From positions 62,001 through 126,000 of the forward strand of contig JAFAGA010000006.1 in assembly GCA_023423045.1 (NCBI GenBank): a stretch of DNA of 64,000 bases. Reading direction: 5' to 3'. The position numbers were made by a program, and so were the translations under genes. Positions 17,030 to 25,743 of the stretch are shown here, piece by piece. The DNA is from Bacillota bacterium (GTDB taxonomy: Bacteria > Bacillota > Clostridia > Lachnospirales > Lachnospiraceae). The stretch's first letter is position 1; each line of letters begins with the position of its first letter. The notes beneath the pieces are model-generated. The model was not told the origin of the DNA and searched no databases. It was given only the letters and a program-made list of their open reading frames with translations.

Positions 17030-17914
17030 CTACTCTTTCACACCGCCAAGTGTAATACCCGTAACAAAATACTTCTGAAGCATCGGGTAAATACACAGAA
17101 TCGGTATCATTGATATAAATATTTTTGCAGCATTTAATGTGGTATTGGATAAGGTATCCAGAAGCATGTAGTCATCCTGTGTCATGTTGGAGGTATCCAC
17201 CTGTACCACCAGCTGCTTGATATAAGTCTGCAGCGGATAATGGGCCGCTCCCGTGGAGAGCATCAGTCCCTGGAAGAAGTCATTCCAATGTCCTACAATG
17301 GTAAACAGTATAATCGTCGCTATGACCGGCTTTGACAGCGGAACGATGATTCCGAACAGAATATACCAGGGTCCGGCACCGTCCACTTTTGCCGCTTCCT
17401 CCAGTTCCTTCGGAACCTCCTGAAAGAAATTAACCACTAAAATCAGGTTAAATACCGGAATTCCTCCGGCGATTGCCAGTCCAAAGACACTGTTGGTCAG
17501 ATGATAGGATTTCATCATAATATACCACGGAATTAAGCCGCCCTGAAACATCATGCATATCACAAAAAGCCACAGGACAATATTTCTCGGTTTAAATTCC
17601 CGGGAAGACTTGGCCAGCGGATAGGAGGCCATGACAATCACAAGGCTTGATATCAGCACCGCCAAAACCACACGGGCTACGGAAATTCCAAAGGAGGTGA
17701 AGAAATTCCGGTCCTTCACAATTTCCCTGTATGCAAAAATAGTAAAATCCACAGGCCAGAAAGTCACCTTTCCTGCCGACACTGCCGCCTTGGAGCTCAA
17801 AGATACCGCCAGTGTGTAGATCAAAGGCAAAATACAGCTTAGGGCCAGTATAATTAAAATAGCTGCAAAAAGCAATTTAATCATGCGGGACCCCAGGGTT
17901 TTTCTTTCTATCAT
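17030..17914 (-). CDS. Carbohydrate ABC transporter permease, LplC type
   Basis: A 294-residue permease from the ATG reading MIERKTLG, with GAGG upstream; the longer start at 17968 overlaps the preceding gene. Six helices are predicted, beginning at LLFAAILIILALSCILPLIY. The EAA loop reads EAAKVDGAGPWYILFGIIVP, and the tail GITLGGVKE is typical. It lies 19 bases after the LplB-type gene and just before the alpha-xylosidase gene. With its partner it would import xyloglucan-type oligosaccharides; this substrate is inferred from the enzyme in the operon. Confidence 0.9.
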   Translation of the reverse strand: MIERKTLGSRMIKLLFAAILIILALSCILPLIYTLAVSLSSKAAVSAGKVTFWPVDFTIFAYREIVKDRNFFTSFGISVARVVLAVLISSLVIVMASYPLAKSSREFKPRNIVLWLFVICMMFQGGLIPWYIMMKSYHLTNSVFGLAIAGGIPVFNLILVVNFFQEVPKELEEAAKVDGAGPWYILFGIIVPLSKPVIATIILFTIVGHWNDFFQGLMLSTGAAHYPLQTYIKQLVVQVDTSNMTQDDYMLLDTLSNTTLNAAKIFISMIPILCIYPMLQKYFVTGITLGGVKE

Positions 17915-17933
17915 AATAGCATCATCCTCACTT

Positions 17934-18839
17934 CTAGAATATTCTGTAATCAGCCGTCTTATATGCAATCAGATATGACAGGGAGATCATGACAAATCCG
18001 ACCAACGATTTCAGCAGCCCCACCGCTGCGGCCAGGCTGAATTTTAAATCATTAATACCGACACGATATACCCAGGTATCAATAATATCTCCGGTAGAAT
18101 ATACCGCCTGATTATAAATATTATAGATTTGATCAAACCCCGCATTTAAAATATTACCCAGCGCAAGGACGGACATGAGTACGATTACACCCTTGATGCT
18201 GGGCAGGGTAATCTTGAATACCCTCTGCCACCTGGATGCCCCGTCAATGGCCGCCGCCTCATAGAGGGACGGGCTGATTCCGGTCAGGGCTGCCAGGTAT
18301 ACCACCGCATTAAATCCGAACTCCTTCCACACATCGCTTCCAATGGCAATCTGGCGGAACAGATCCGCCCTCTGGAAAAAAGAAATTCGTTCATAACCCA
18401 GAGATACCAGGATTCCGTTCATAGGACCGAATTTGCCGAAGAGATCCAGCAGGATTCCGCCCAATACAACCCAGGAGAGGAAGTGGGGCAGATACACGAT
18501 GGTCTGGATCGCTTTTTTAAAATAGGTATTCCGGATTTCATTGAGCAAAAGTGCAAATGTGACCGGAATCACTACATTTAATACCAACTTTCCGATGGCT
18601 ATGATCAGGGTATTGGTAAAAATCGACCGCACATCCCGCATCTCAAACATATAGGTGAAATTCTCAAGTCCGACAAATTCCGACCGGAGAAACCCCTTTC
18701 CCGGGATAAAGTCCTGAAACGCCATTACAATACCGAACATTGGCATAATATTGATAAAAAACATCCAGATCAAGGCCGGAACGATCATTAACCAATATGC
18801 AAAGGTCACATTCCGAAAAATATTCTTTTTTGGCTTCAT
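17934..18839 (-). CDS. Carbohydrate ABC transporter permease, LplB type
   Basis: A 301-residue permease. MFGIVMAFQDF is the conserved early loop, and the EAA loop reads EAAAIDGASRWQRVFKITLP. Six helices are predicted. The start is uncertain: the ATG at 18851 has GAGAGG directly against it, so the ATG four codons later (18839) is preferred, with 12 bases of spacing. It follows the solute-binding protein gene across a strong hairpin (18870-18909). Confidence 0.88.
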   Translation of the reverse strand: MKPKKNIFRNVTFAYWLMIVPALIWMFFINIMPMFGIVMAFQDFIPGKGFLRSEFVGLENFTYMFEMRDVRSIFTNTLIIAIGKLVLNVVIPVTFALLLNEIRNTYFKKAIQTIVYLPHFLSWVVLGGILLDLFGKFGPMNGILVSLGYERISFFQRADLFRQIAIGSDVWKEFGFNAVVYLAALTGISPSLYEAAAIDGASRWQRVFKITLPSIKGVIVLMSVLALGNILNAGFDQIYNIYNQAVYSTGDIIDTWVYRVGINDLKFSLAAAVGLLKSLVGFVMISLSYLIAYKTADYRIF

Positions 18840-18869
18840 AAATTTCTTCATCCTCTCGAAGATTTATAA

Positions 18870-18909
18870 GGGGATATTGCAAAATCGGCCTGACCCTCAC
18901 AATATCCCC
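18870..18909 (-). promoter_or_regulatory. Intercistronic hairpin after the solute-binding protein gene
   Basis: Perfect 10-base arms GGGGATATTG / CAATATCCCC with a 20-base loop, in the gap between the binding-protein and lplB-like genes. There is no T-run after it on the minus strand. Such hairpins often protect the upstream message and raise binding-protein levels over permeases. Confidence 0.6.
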
Positions 18910-18920
18910 ATTTTATTCTG

Positions 18921-20657
18921 TTATCTCCTGGTTGCCTGAACCTCTGCCGTGATCTCGTCTCCTCCTTCTGCCTTCCATCTTTCTACGAAGGTATCAAAAG
19001 CCTCAACCGGCTCTGTTCCGAGAATTATTTTCAGGAAGATTTCATCCTCTAATTTCTTTAAATTCGTCCACTTCTTTTCCATGGTTTCCGTTTGGGAATA
19101 TACCAAGCTGTATACCTTGCTGTTAGGATACTCTTTTTGCGCCCTTGCAACCGCTCCGGAACCGCTGAGCAGCGATATCATTCTTGCGAAATTGCTGTTA
19201 TCCGGATTCCAGTATTCAATATGCATATCATCATAGGGCTCTAATTTTGCCTCCTTTACTGTGGCAATATCATTGTCAAGCAGTTTGTATAAATTACCGT
19301 CATATTCCGGCACGGTTCCGGTCTTCAGATATTCATCCAGGATATCCACCGTATAGGTACATTCATCCACCGCTGCCAGTACGGAGCGCGCCGGATAATA
19401 GGAAAGCCCCAATGCGGTGGTATCCATATTCTTCTCGTCCCGTACCAGATAATTCGCTAAAAGAATTGCTGCCTCAGGGTGCTCATAACCCTTGCGTACC
19501 ACGGTGAATTGCTGTGTGCTGGGGCCAAGGCGGGGATTCCATTCTCCCTTTTCTGTTAACGGAAGTCCATAGGCTACCCAGGAAGCCTTCGGATCATTGA
19601 CAACCGCATCCTTGATTCCGGCATAACCGGTCCACCAGGGTGCGAAAAAGATTCCTGCGGTACCTGATTTCCAAGCCTCGCCTGCATCCTTTCTGGTTCC
19701 AAGCTCAGGATCCAGAGCTCCGGATTGATACATCTCTCTTAATTTAATCAGTCCGGTTCTTGTTTCATCCGTGATAGATCCATAAATAGCCTGGTCCGCA
19801 TCATCCGTAATCCACATTCCGGGATATGCACCATAGGCGGCAAAAATCGCGTCCACGGTTTGACCGCTGTTAATGGGCTGAAGGAAATTGTGATACAGCA
19901 AATTGTTTGCTGTGGGCCCAAGAATTCCCACGGTATTGTCTCCGCCCATCTCATTCTCGATAAAGGCCAATGCCACCTTCTCCAGATCTTCCACTGTCTT
20001 CGGAGCTTCCAGCCCTAATGTATCAAGCCAGTCCTGACGGATCCACATCAGGTTATAGCCGTCGGTCTCCACCTGTATTCCGGGAAGCGCAAGCATCTTA
20101 CCGTCAACGGTTACTGCTTCCATGGCCTTACCTTCGGTTTTCTCAATCATGGTCTTAATGGTGTCAGACGCATAGGTTTCAAAATATGGAGTCAGATCTT
20201 CAATCATATCGGATTTGATCAGAGCCCTGAACTGGGCCTCGTTCACCACCATAACATCCGGAAGGTCATTGGATGCGATGGCCAGATTCACTTTTTGAAG
20301 GAAATCTGCGCCTGCCGCCGCCTGCCATTTTATCTCCGTATCGATATTAATCATATCCTTGACATACCGGGTATATTGATTATCTGTCGCACTCTGTCCC
20401 TCCGGTATCGTATCCGTCGCATTGACCTGCTGAACAATACTTACCGTGACCGGCTTCTCATATTTTCCAAAAGGATCGGGATTGCCTGCTTCATTTACCG
20501 GAACATTTCCCTTGGTAACACTTTCCGCAGTGCTCCCCGTATTCTTCGCACCATCTCCGGTACCCTCTTCTTTTTTCTCGCTTTTCCCGCATGCACTCAG
20601 GCTTGCCAGCAGCATCGAGAAAATGAGCAGAAACGCTAAAATTTTTTTCATCTTCAT
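18921..20657 (-). CDS. Sugar ABC transporter solute-binding lipoprotein, LplA type
   Basis: A 578-residue lipoprotein. The signal ends LASLSAC with Cys23, followed by a charged Lys/Glu/Gly linker and the binding domain. ATDNQYTRYVKDMINIDTEI and LDTLGLEAPKTVEDLEKVA are typical of large LplA-like binding proteins. AGGAGAGG precedes the ATG. First gene of the alpha-xylosidase operon. Its upstream region holds a promoter of about 114 bp that is repeated in front of the GH63-like gene at 24141-25367. It is divergent from the YesM/YesN pair, which probably controls it. Confidence 0.92.
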   Translation of the reverse strand: MKMKKILAFLLIFSMLLASLSACGKSEKKEEGTGDGAKNTGSTAESVTKGNVPVNEAGNPDPFGKYEKPVTVSIVQQVNATDTIPEGQSATDNQYTRYVKDMINIDTEIKWQAAAGADFLQKVNLAIASNDLPDVMVVNEAQFRALIKSDMIEDLTPYFETYASDTIKTMIEKTEGKAMEAVTVDGKMLALPGIQVETDGYNLMWIRQDWLDTLGLEAPKTVEDLEKVALAFIENEMGGDNTVGILGPTANNLLYHNFLQPINSGQTVDAIFAAYGAYPGMWITDDADQAIYGSITDETRTGLIKLREMYQSGALDPELGTRKDAGEAWKSGTAGIFFAPWWTGYAGIKDAVVNDPKASWVAYGLPLTEKGEWNPRLGPSTQQFTVVRKGYEHPEAAILLANYLVRDEKNMDTTALGLSYYPARSVLAAVDECTYTVDILDEYLKTGTVPEYDGNLYKLLDNDIATVKEAKLEPYDDMHIEYWNPDNSNFARMISLLSGSGAVARAQKEYPNSKVYSLVYSQTETMEKKWTNLKKLEDEIFLKIILGTEPVEAFDTFVERWKAEGGDEITAEVQATRR

Positions 20658-20726
20658 TCCATCCTCTCCTAGATTTCATCCTCTTTCACTCCACGCCGGA
20701 GGTTTGAACCAGATATCTCCCTGGCC

Positions 20727-20840
20727 TTCTCCCCGGCACACTTATATTTTAATTGAATAAAGTATGAATTGAAACCGAAGATTGTACTGCATTAGGGTAC
20801 GAACATCTTCTTATCCAAGAAACCACATTACAATCCTCCA
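20727..20840. repeat. Duplicated promoter region, copy 1
   Basis: About 114 bases that are almost identical to 25425-25538, best over the first 90. Both copies lie upstream of a minus-strand carbohydrate gene. Read on the minus strand, a -10-like TATAAG lies next to the gene and no good -35 is present. A GTAC-N9-GTAC motif sits upstream. This is what an activator-dependent promoter would look like. Confidence 0.75.
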
Positions 20841-20882
20841 CCCTTTTGAGTCCCATTCTCCCCCTTCCGGCGCCCGGTAAGG

Positions 20883-20912
20883 TTGACACGGAAGGGCTCC
20901 GTCCCGTATAAT
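20883..20912 (+). promoter_or_regulatory. Promoter of the YesM-like kinase gene
   Basis: TTGACA (20883-20888), 18-base spacer, TATAAT (20907-20912): two consensus hexamers. The spacer holds an inverted repeat ACGGA-N5-TCCGT (20888-20902). Confidence 0.7.
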
Positions 20913-20962
20913 TATTTGTAGCAGGAATACATTCATCCATTGAGAAAGCGCAGGTGACGGGT

Positions 20963-22732
20963 ATGTTTCAAAAATACAGCGCCAGCAGGGGCACGGTTGT
21001 ACACTTTTCCCTTAAAAGAAGAATACTCTCTCTGTTTTTTACTTTAATCTTCCTATCCTTCCTCGGATTTTCCACATTGACCGGCAATACCATCTATCAT
21101 CTGGTGGATAATAAAATTACAGCCAATTATAAAAGCAATCTTGACCAGACCTGCGTTTCCATACAGAACATATTGCAAAACCTCAGCCTGGTATCCCAGC
21201 GGCTTGCCTATGAAAGCGAGCTGCAAAAACAGCTGGCCGAATACCTCTCCTCCACTGCGATTCGTAAAAAAAATAGTTTATATAATTCCCTCTCTGAAAA
21301 AATCCTGTACACCACATTTTCCAATGCGGATATCGGATTATTTTATTATTACAACCCGATGAACAGCGAAATCTTCCTGAATAACCTGCCCCTTCCGCAG
21401 AATGCTGTAATCCCGGAACGTACCAATATCCTGACGATCCAGAATGAGATTACCTATTATGCCCCGTCAGCAAGTCAGACCCGCTTTAACGGCAATACGG
21501 TAATTGCCCTGAAACGCAGAATAACCACTCTGGATGGCGGTGAGCTTTTTTTGTATGTGGAATCCGGATATTCCTCGATGAAGCAGATCCTTACCTTTAA
21601 CAGCAACAACCACTCCTATCTCGTGTTTCTGGACAAGGATTATAATCTTGTCTACGACAATCTGCCCGAGCCTCTTTCTTTTGATGCCGGAGCACTCCGG
21701 ACAGGCGGGTCCGCCGGACATAATGACGATTATTATTGGTTCCAGCAGGGAACAAAGCAAAAATGGACGGTTGTTTCTGTCATCCCCTCCTCCATCTATG
21801 AGCAGGAAACCCGCTTCTGGAAGATGCAGATCCTTTTCATTGCCCTGGTTTTTGCATTAATCGCCGTCTTTTTTGGATTGATTTTATGGAAAATGGTCTA
21901 TACCCCGCTTCGAATCTTTGATCGCCAGCTGGATTTCTTATTATCCGAACAGGAGGATATGGAGCTGTCCCATACCAATATCCCGGAATACGATTATTTA
22001 TTGAATAAATTGAAGGATATGAAGAAACAGATCAGCTCCATGATCGGTCAGATCGTTTCCCAGGAAAAGCAGTATGCCAGGATAGAAATAGAAAAATTAC
22101 GCTATCAGATTAATCCTCATTTTTTAATGAATACGCTAAATCTTCTGCACTGGATGGCGGTTATGAATGATCAGAAGGAGATTGACAGCGTTACTCAGTC
22201 CCTAAACCGCCTGCTTTCCTATAATCTGGACAAGACCGGGCTTTACGCCGATTTGGAGCAGGAGCTTGGCGCCGCTGCAGAATATATTGCGATCCAGAAG
22301 ACCCGCTATGATATTACCTACTCTGTTATAAAGGAGCCGGAGAATGCCATTATGGATTATCCCTGTCCAAAGTTCATCCTTCAGCCGCTGTTGGAAAATG
22401 CCATTTATCACGGATACCGCGAAGGCATGTCCCTAACCCTCAGGGTCTTAGTCCATAATAAAATACAGATACAAATCACGGACACCGGATTTGGAATGCC
22501 GCCGGAGGCGGTGCAAAAGCTGAAGAGAACTTATCAGGATTCCAGTGACTATCTCACAGGTATAGACTATCCTCCGGGTCAGCGCCTCGGGATCGGTCTG
22601 CATTATGTGTTCCAGAGCATCCGGGATTTTTACCGGGAGGGCTATGAATTTGATATCACAAGCGAACCTGGTAACGGAACCTCTGTTACATTGATTTTAC
22701 CAAAATTAAAAGGGGGTGGATACCTTGATTAA
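20963..22732 (+). CDS. YesM-type sensor histidine kinase
   Basis: A 589-residue membrane sensor kinase. TM1 is near residues 20-42, then a Cache-like extracellular sensor of about 240 residues, and TM2 near 285-305 (LFIALVFALIAVFFGLILW). A HAMP segment is followed by the His_kinase domain with the phospho-acceptor His in YQINPHFLMNTLNLLHW. The ATP-binding domain shows LQPLLENAIYHGYREG, DTGFGMPPE and RLGIGLHYV. It phosphorylates the YesN-like regulator whose gene overlaps its end by 8 bases. The ATG at 20963 has AGGTG upstream; the GTG at 20954 overlaps that box. It is divergent from the alpha-xylosidase transporter operon and probably senses its sugar. Confidence 0.92.
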   Translation: MFQKYSASRGTVVHFSLKRRILSLFFTLIFLSFLGFSTLTGNTIYHLVDNKITANYKSNLDQTCVSIQNILQNLSLVSQRLAYESELQKQLAEYLSSTAIRKKNSLYNSLSEKILYTTFSNADIGLFYYYNPMNSEIFLNNLPLPQNAVIPERTNILTIQNEITYYAPSASQTRFNGNTVIALKRRITTLDGGELFLYVESGYSSMKQILTFNSNNHSYLVFLDKDYNLVYDNLPEPLSFDAGALRTGGSAGHNDDYYWFQQGTKQKWTVVSVIPSSIYEQETRFWKMQILFIALVFALIAVFFGLILWKMVYTPLRIFDRQLDFLLSEQEDMELSHTNIPEYDYLLNKLKDMKKQISSMIGQIVSQEKQYARIEIEKLRYQINPHFLMNTLNLLHWMAVMNDQKEIDSVTQSLNRLLSYNLDKTGLYADLEQELGAAAEYIAIQKTRYDITYSVIKEPENAIMDYPCPKFILQPLLENAIYHGYREGMSLTLRVLVHNKIQIQITDTGFGMPPEAVQKLKRTYQDSSDYLTGIDYPPGQRLGIGLHYVFQSIRDFYREGYEFDITSEPGNGTSVTLILPKLKGGGYLD

Positions 22733-24113
22733 GGTAATGATTATCGACGATGACGGGCTGGCCAGAAAAGGACTAATCTCTTGTATGCCGTGGGCAGATT
22801 ATAATATGGAGGTGGTGGGCGAGGCTTCTAACGGATTGTCCGCTCTCGAATTTTTGGAGCACACGGCGGTGGACCTGGCATTAGTTGATATCGATATGCC
22901 CAATATGGGAGGGCTGCAGTTTATAGAGCATGCAAAATCACGTTATCCGGGGCTTAATTATGTGGTTCTTACAATCCATACGGAATTTGAGTACATACAG
23001 CAGGCGCTCCGCTTAGGTGCAATTGACTATATTGCAAAGTCCCAGTTTGATCAGGAAAATCTCAATGGAATTCTAAGCCGCATCAGCTCCTGTCTGATTC
23101 AAAAGAATACCGACTTATCCTATAGTGACTGGAAGCATCGGGTTATTTTACATAACAGCATCTGTGCGCTAATTACGCTGGAGGATGGCATGGTAAGCGA
23201 TGAAATCATCTATCATTTTTTCAAATACAATGACATTTCCGTTAAGGATACGGTAATTGAGGTGCTTCCGGGCATATGGATCTTCCCGGACACTCAGGCC
23301 CGCTACAACTTTCCCGACGATTTTTCCAACACCATGCTGCTTCGGGTTACCGGGGTGAGCAAAATGGAATACGGAGAATTAACCTCCTTGCTGAGCCGTT
23401 ATAAGAAAGAGCAGTTCTTCTATGATTATAAGCCGGTCCATCAAATCAACGAAAAATGCGCTTATGAGCTGCGTGAGGAACCTGTAATTACCGACGATTC
23501 CGAGCTGGAACGATTGAAGGAGCATTGGCTTTCTCTCAACTGGCTTCGGCACAATGAGCTTTTTGATAAAATTAAATTCGATCTGAAAAGCCGCAAGATC
23601 AAAGCCTCTAAACTCTACCATCTTATGGTTGCCTTAGAAAATGTCTGGAACAATGTCTATGGGAATATGAATATGGAGCCGCTGAAGGTTCCCGAAAGCT
23701 TTTCCAGCTGGCAGGAGGTCGAAGAATGGCTGTTCACCATTTATGAACGGACGGATTATATCACACAATCCTACGATTATTCCGATCATATCGTAGAAAG
23801 CATTCTCTCGGTTAAGAAGTACGTGGATACACACTATCATGAGCACATGCTGACCACGGAAATCGCAAGCAGGGTCTATATGAGCCGCGGATATTTCAGC
23901 CGCTGCTTTCACGATATTGTAGGCGAATCCTTCAGTGATTATTATCTTCATACCCGAATCAACAAGGCAAAGGAATACTTATCCCAGACAAAGCATCCCC
24001 TGCAGTGGATTGCCAGCAAAGTAGGCTATCATGATGTAAAATACTTCAGTAAGACCTTCAAAAAAGAAACCGGCATGATTCCCAGCGAATACCGAAAGCA
24101 GAAGCACTCATAG
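22725..24113 (+). CDS. YesN-type response regulator with AraC DNA-binding domain
   Basis: A 462-residue regulator. The receiver domain (1-120) has the acidic IIDDDG, phospho-acceptor Asp in LALVDIDMPNMGG, and Lys in IAKSQ. A long middle region follows (about 130-350), then two C-terminal AraC HTH motifs (TTEIASRVYMSRGYFSRCF; IASKVGYHDVKYFSKTFKKE). The TTG at 22725 has GGGGGTG upstream and overlaps the kinase stop, implying translational coupling. Probable activator of the divergent alpha-xylosidase operon and of the GH63-like gene, through the shared 114-bp element. A 3' stump of a second copy lies at 25684-25743. Confidence 0.93.
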   Translation: MIKVMIIDDDGLARKGLISCMPWADYNMEVVGEASNGLSALEFLEHTAVDLALVDIDMPNMGGLQFIEHAKSRYPGLNYVVLTIHTEFEYIQQALRLGAIDYIAKSQFDQENLNGILSRISSCLIQKNTDLSYSDWKHRVILHNSICALITLEDGMVSDEIIYHFFKYNDISVKDTVIEVLPGIWIFPDTQARYNFPDDFSNTMLLRVTGVSKMEYGELTSLLSRYKKEQFFYDYKPVHQINEKCAYELREEPVITDDSELERLKEHWLSLNWLRHNELFDKIKFDLKSRKIKASKLYHLMVALENVWNNVYGNMNMEPLKVPESFSSWQEVEEWLFTIYERTDYITQSYDYSDHIVESILSVKKYVDTHYHEHMLTTEIASRVYMSRGYFSRCFHDIVGESFSDYYLHTRINKAKEYLSQTKHPLQWIASKVGYHDVKYFSKTFKKETGMIPSEYRKQKHS

Positions 24114-24140
24114 CTCTGCTTTCGGCTCTTCCTCTCCTGT

Positions 24141-25367
24141 TTAACCTATAAATTCAAGTCCAAAAATATCTCGTCCCAACGGTCTCATGGGTGCATCTGT
24201 TATCTGTGTAGGATCGTATGAGTTCTCTAATTCAAAGGGCATAAAATACGCCAGTGACGACCACCCCCAGAACGGGTTAAGACCTTGTCCCACGCCGGTT
24301 TCCGCATCATAGTATTCACGGGTCTCTTCCTCTGCCAAAACCATATGAAAGCTCTTATCTGCCAGTTCCTTCGCTGCCTCCTGATAGCCGTACCGGACCA
24401 GTCCGTGCATTACCATATAATTAATCGGGATCCAGCATGGTCCCATCCAATTACACTCCCCTTCGATACGCTGCTGATAGTAGCCTTGCTCATTCTTTGC
24501 CCAGGATGCGATTGGGTATTCCAACCAAAACTCCTCAGGATTGAGCAGATGCTTTTCAATCATTCCGGCCGCCTGCTCCTGGGAAGGGATACCGCACCAT
24601 AGGGCAGCAAAGGAAGAGGCGGAACGCATTTTAATCAATCTGCCCTCCCGCTCATGTCTGTCATAATAGAAGGCATCCTTATCATCCCACAAAAGGTCGT
24701 TGATTCGTTTCTTCAGATTTTCAGCCATTGAATCAAACTGCTCCACCTTTTCCTGAAGGCCGAGCTTCCCTGAAATCAATGCCATGGCCCGAAGCTCTCT
24801 GTACAAATAGCAGTTTAAATCGACACCCTCCACCGTCTGAGAAAATATCTCACCGGCCCGCGATATCTGATTATCCATTCCGCTGTGATCCGCACTGTCC
24901 CAAACACACAAGCCATTCCGGTCATAGTCGGAGAACCAAAACCAATAATCTAAATACCTGCATAGCCTCTCATAATACTTTCCCCTGATCCATCTCCAAT
25001 CACCGGTCTGACGCGCGCCAACCACACAGATCTGAGCTAAAAACGGCTTAAAGTGCTGGCGCCATCGGGGCTGAACCATGGTACGGGCAACAAAACCGCA
25101 TTCCAGCTGCTGGTTTAAAAAAGCCTCCGTATTAATCCGGCAGTATTTTGAGAACCCATAATAAGAAAGATAAATATTTTCAAAATACAGATCCCAGTCA
25201 TAGAATTCTCCATAGGAGTAGCCCGTAAGCATATCTGCCGACATATACGGAGATATTTTGCATTCTTTGATTCCCTTTGTCCGTATATCCCTGTTCAGCT
25301 TCCTGATGCGATTATTTAAACGCTCCTTCATACTGCCATCCAAGTGATTAAGGTATGTTAGATCCAT
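24141..25367 (-). CDS. GH63-like (alpha/alpha)6-barrel glycoside hydrolase
   Basis: A 408-residue cytoplasmic enzyme without a signal peptide. Motifs match the MGH1/GH63-like catalytic barrel: SYGEFYDWDLYFENIYL near the N-terminus, CVWDSADHSGMDN (probable acid Asp), and RIEGECNWMGPCWIPINYM (probable base Glu with the WMGP-W-NY pattern). Relatives hydrolyse alpha-glucosides or mannosylglycerate-type substrates; the substrate here is unknown. The ATG at 25367 has GAGGAGGAAGG upstream. Convergent with the YesN-like gene, leaving 27 bases. Its upstream region is the second copy of the alpha-xylosidase operon promoter, so it probably belongs to the same regulon. Confidence 0.82.
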   Translation of the reverse strand: MDLTYLNHLDGSMKERLNNRIRKLNRDIRTKGIKECKISPYMSADMLTGYSYGEFYDWDLYFENIYLSYYGFSKYCRINTEAFLNQQLECGFVARTMVQPRWRQHFKPFLAQICVVGARQTGDWRWIRGKYYERLCRYLDYWFWFSDYDRNGLCVWDSADHSGMDNQISRAGEIFSQTVEGVDLNCYLYRELRAMALISGKLGLQEKVEQFDSMAENLKKRINDLLWDDKDAFYYDRHEREGRLIKMRSASSFAALWCGIPSQEQAAGMIEKHLLNPEEFWLEYPIASWAKNEQGYYQQRIEGECNWMGPCWIPINYMVMHGLVRYGYQEAAKELADKSFHMVLAEEETREYYDAETGVGQGLNPFWGWSSLAYFMPFELENSYDPTQITDAPMRPLGRDIFGLEFIG

Positions 25368-25424
25368 GATATCCTTCCTCCTCAATGTTCTCTAATGATA
25401 ACACTTTTTAGTAATGTTCCCGTA

Positions 25425-25538
25425 TTCTCCCCGGCACACTTATATTTTAATAGAATAAAGTATGAATTGAAACCGAAGATTGTACTGCATTGGGGTACGA
25501 ACATCTTCTTATCCCGGAAACTATATTACAATCTTCCT
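25425..25538. repeat. Duplicated promoter region, copy 2
   Basis: Second copy of the 20727-20840 element, in the same orientation relative to the gene it precedes (minus strand, GH63-like). The region beyond it (25539-25633) shows no gene and no clear signal; past that come an MFS terminator and a regulator stump. Confidence 0.75.
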
Positions 25539-25633
25539 CCTTCGGCTCTTTGATCTCCGGCCAAGAATCTTTTTAATTGAATGGCGGAACAGGCCTCTAT
25601 TCAAAAGACGTGCTGCGATATCTCTTATTGCAT

Positions 25634-25677
25634 AAAAAAAGGAGCATGAGCCCGCTTCTGCGGATTACTCCTGCTCC
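25634..25677 (-). terminator. Terminator of the MFS transporter gene
   Basis: On the minus strand GGAGCAGGAG ... CTCATGCTCC forms a long stem, followed by TTTTTTTATGC. It lies about 60 bases past the MFS stop codon. Confidence 0.8.
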
Positions 25678-25683
25678 ATATCA

Positions 25684-25743
25684 ACCTTCAAAAAGGAAAC
25701 CTGCATGATCTCCTGTAAATACCGGAAGCAAAAAAGATCATAG
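25684..25743 (+). pseudogene. 3' stump of a second YesN-like response regulator
   Basis: Reads T-FKKETCMISCKYRKQKRS and stop TAG, against T-FKKETGMIPSEYRKQKHS and TAG at the end of the intact regulator (24054-24113). DNA similarity runs on past the stop (TCATAGCTCTG, then CGGCTCTTC or CCGCTCTTC) into the end of the MFS gene. Everything upstream of these 20 codons is gone. With the duplicated promoter it marks a lost kinase/regulator pair. Confidence 0.75.
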
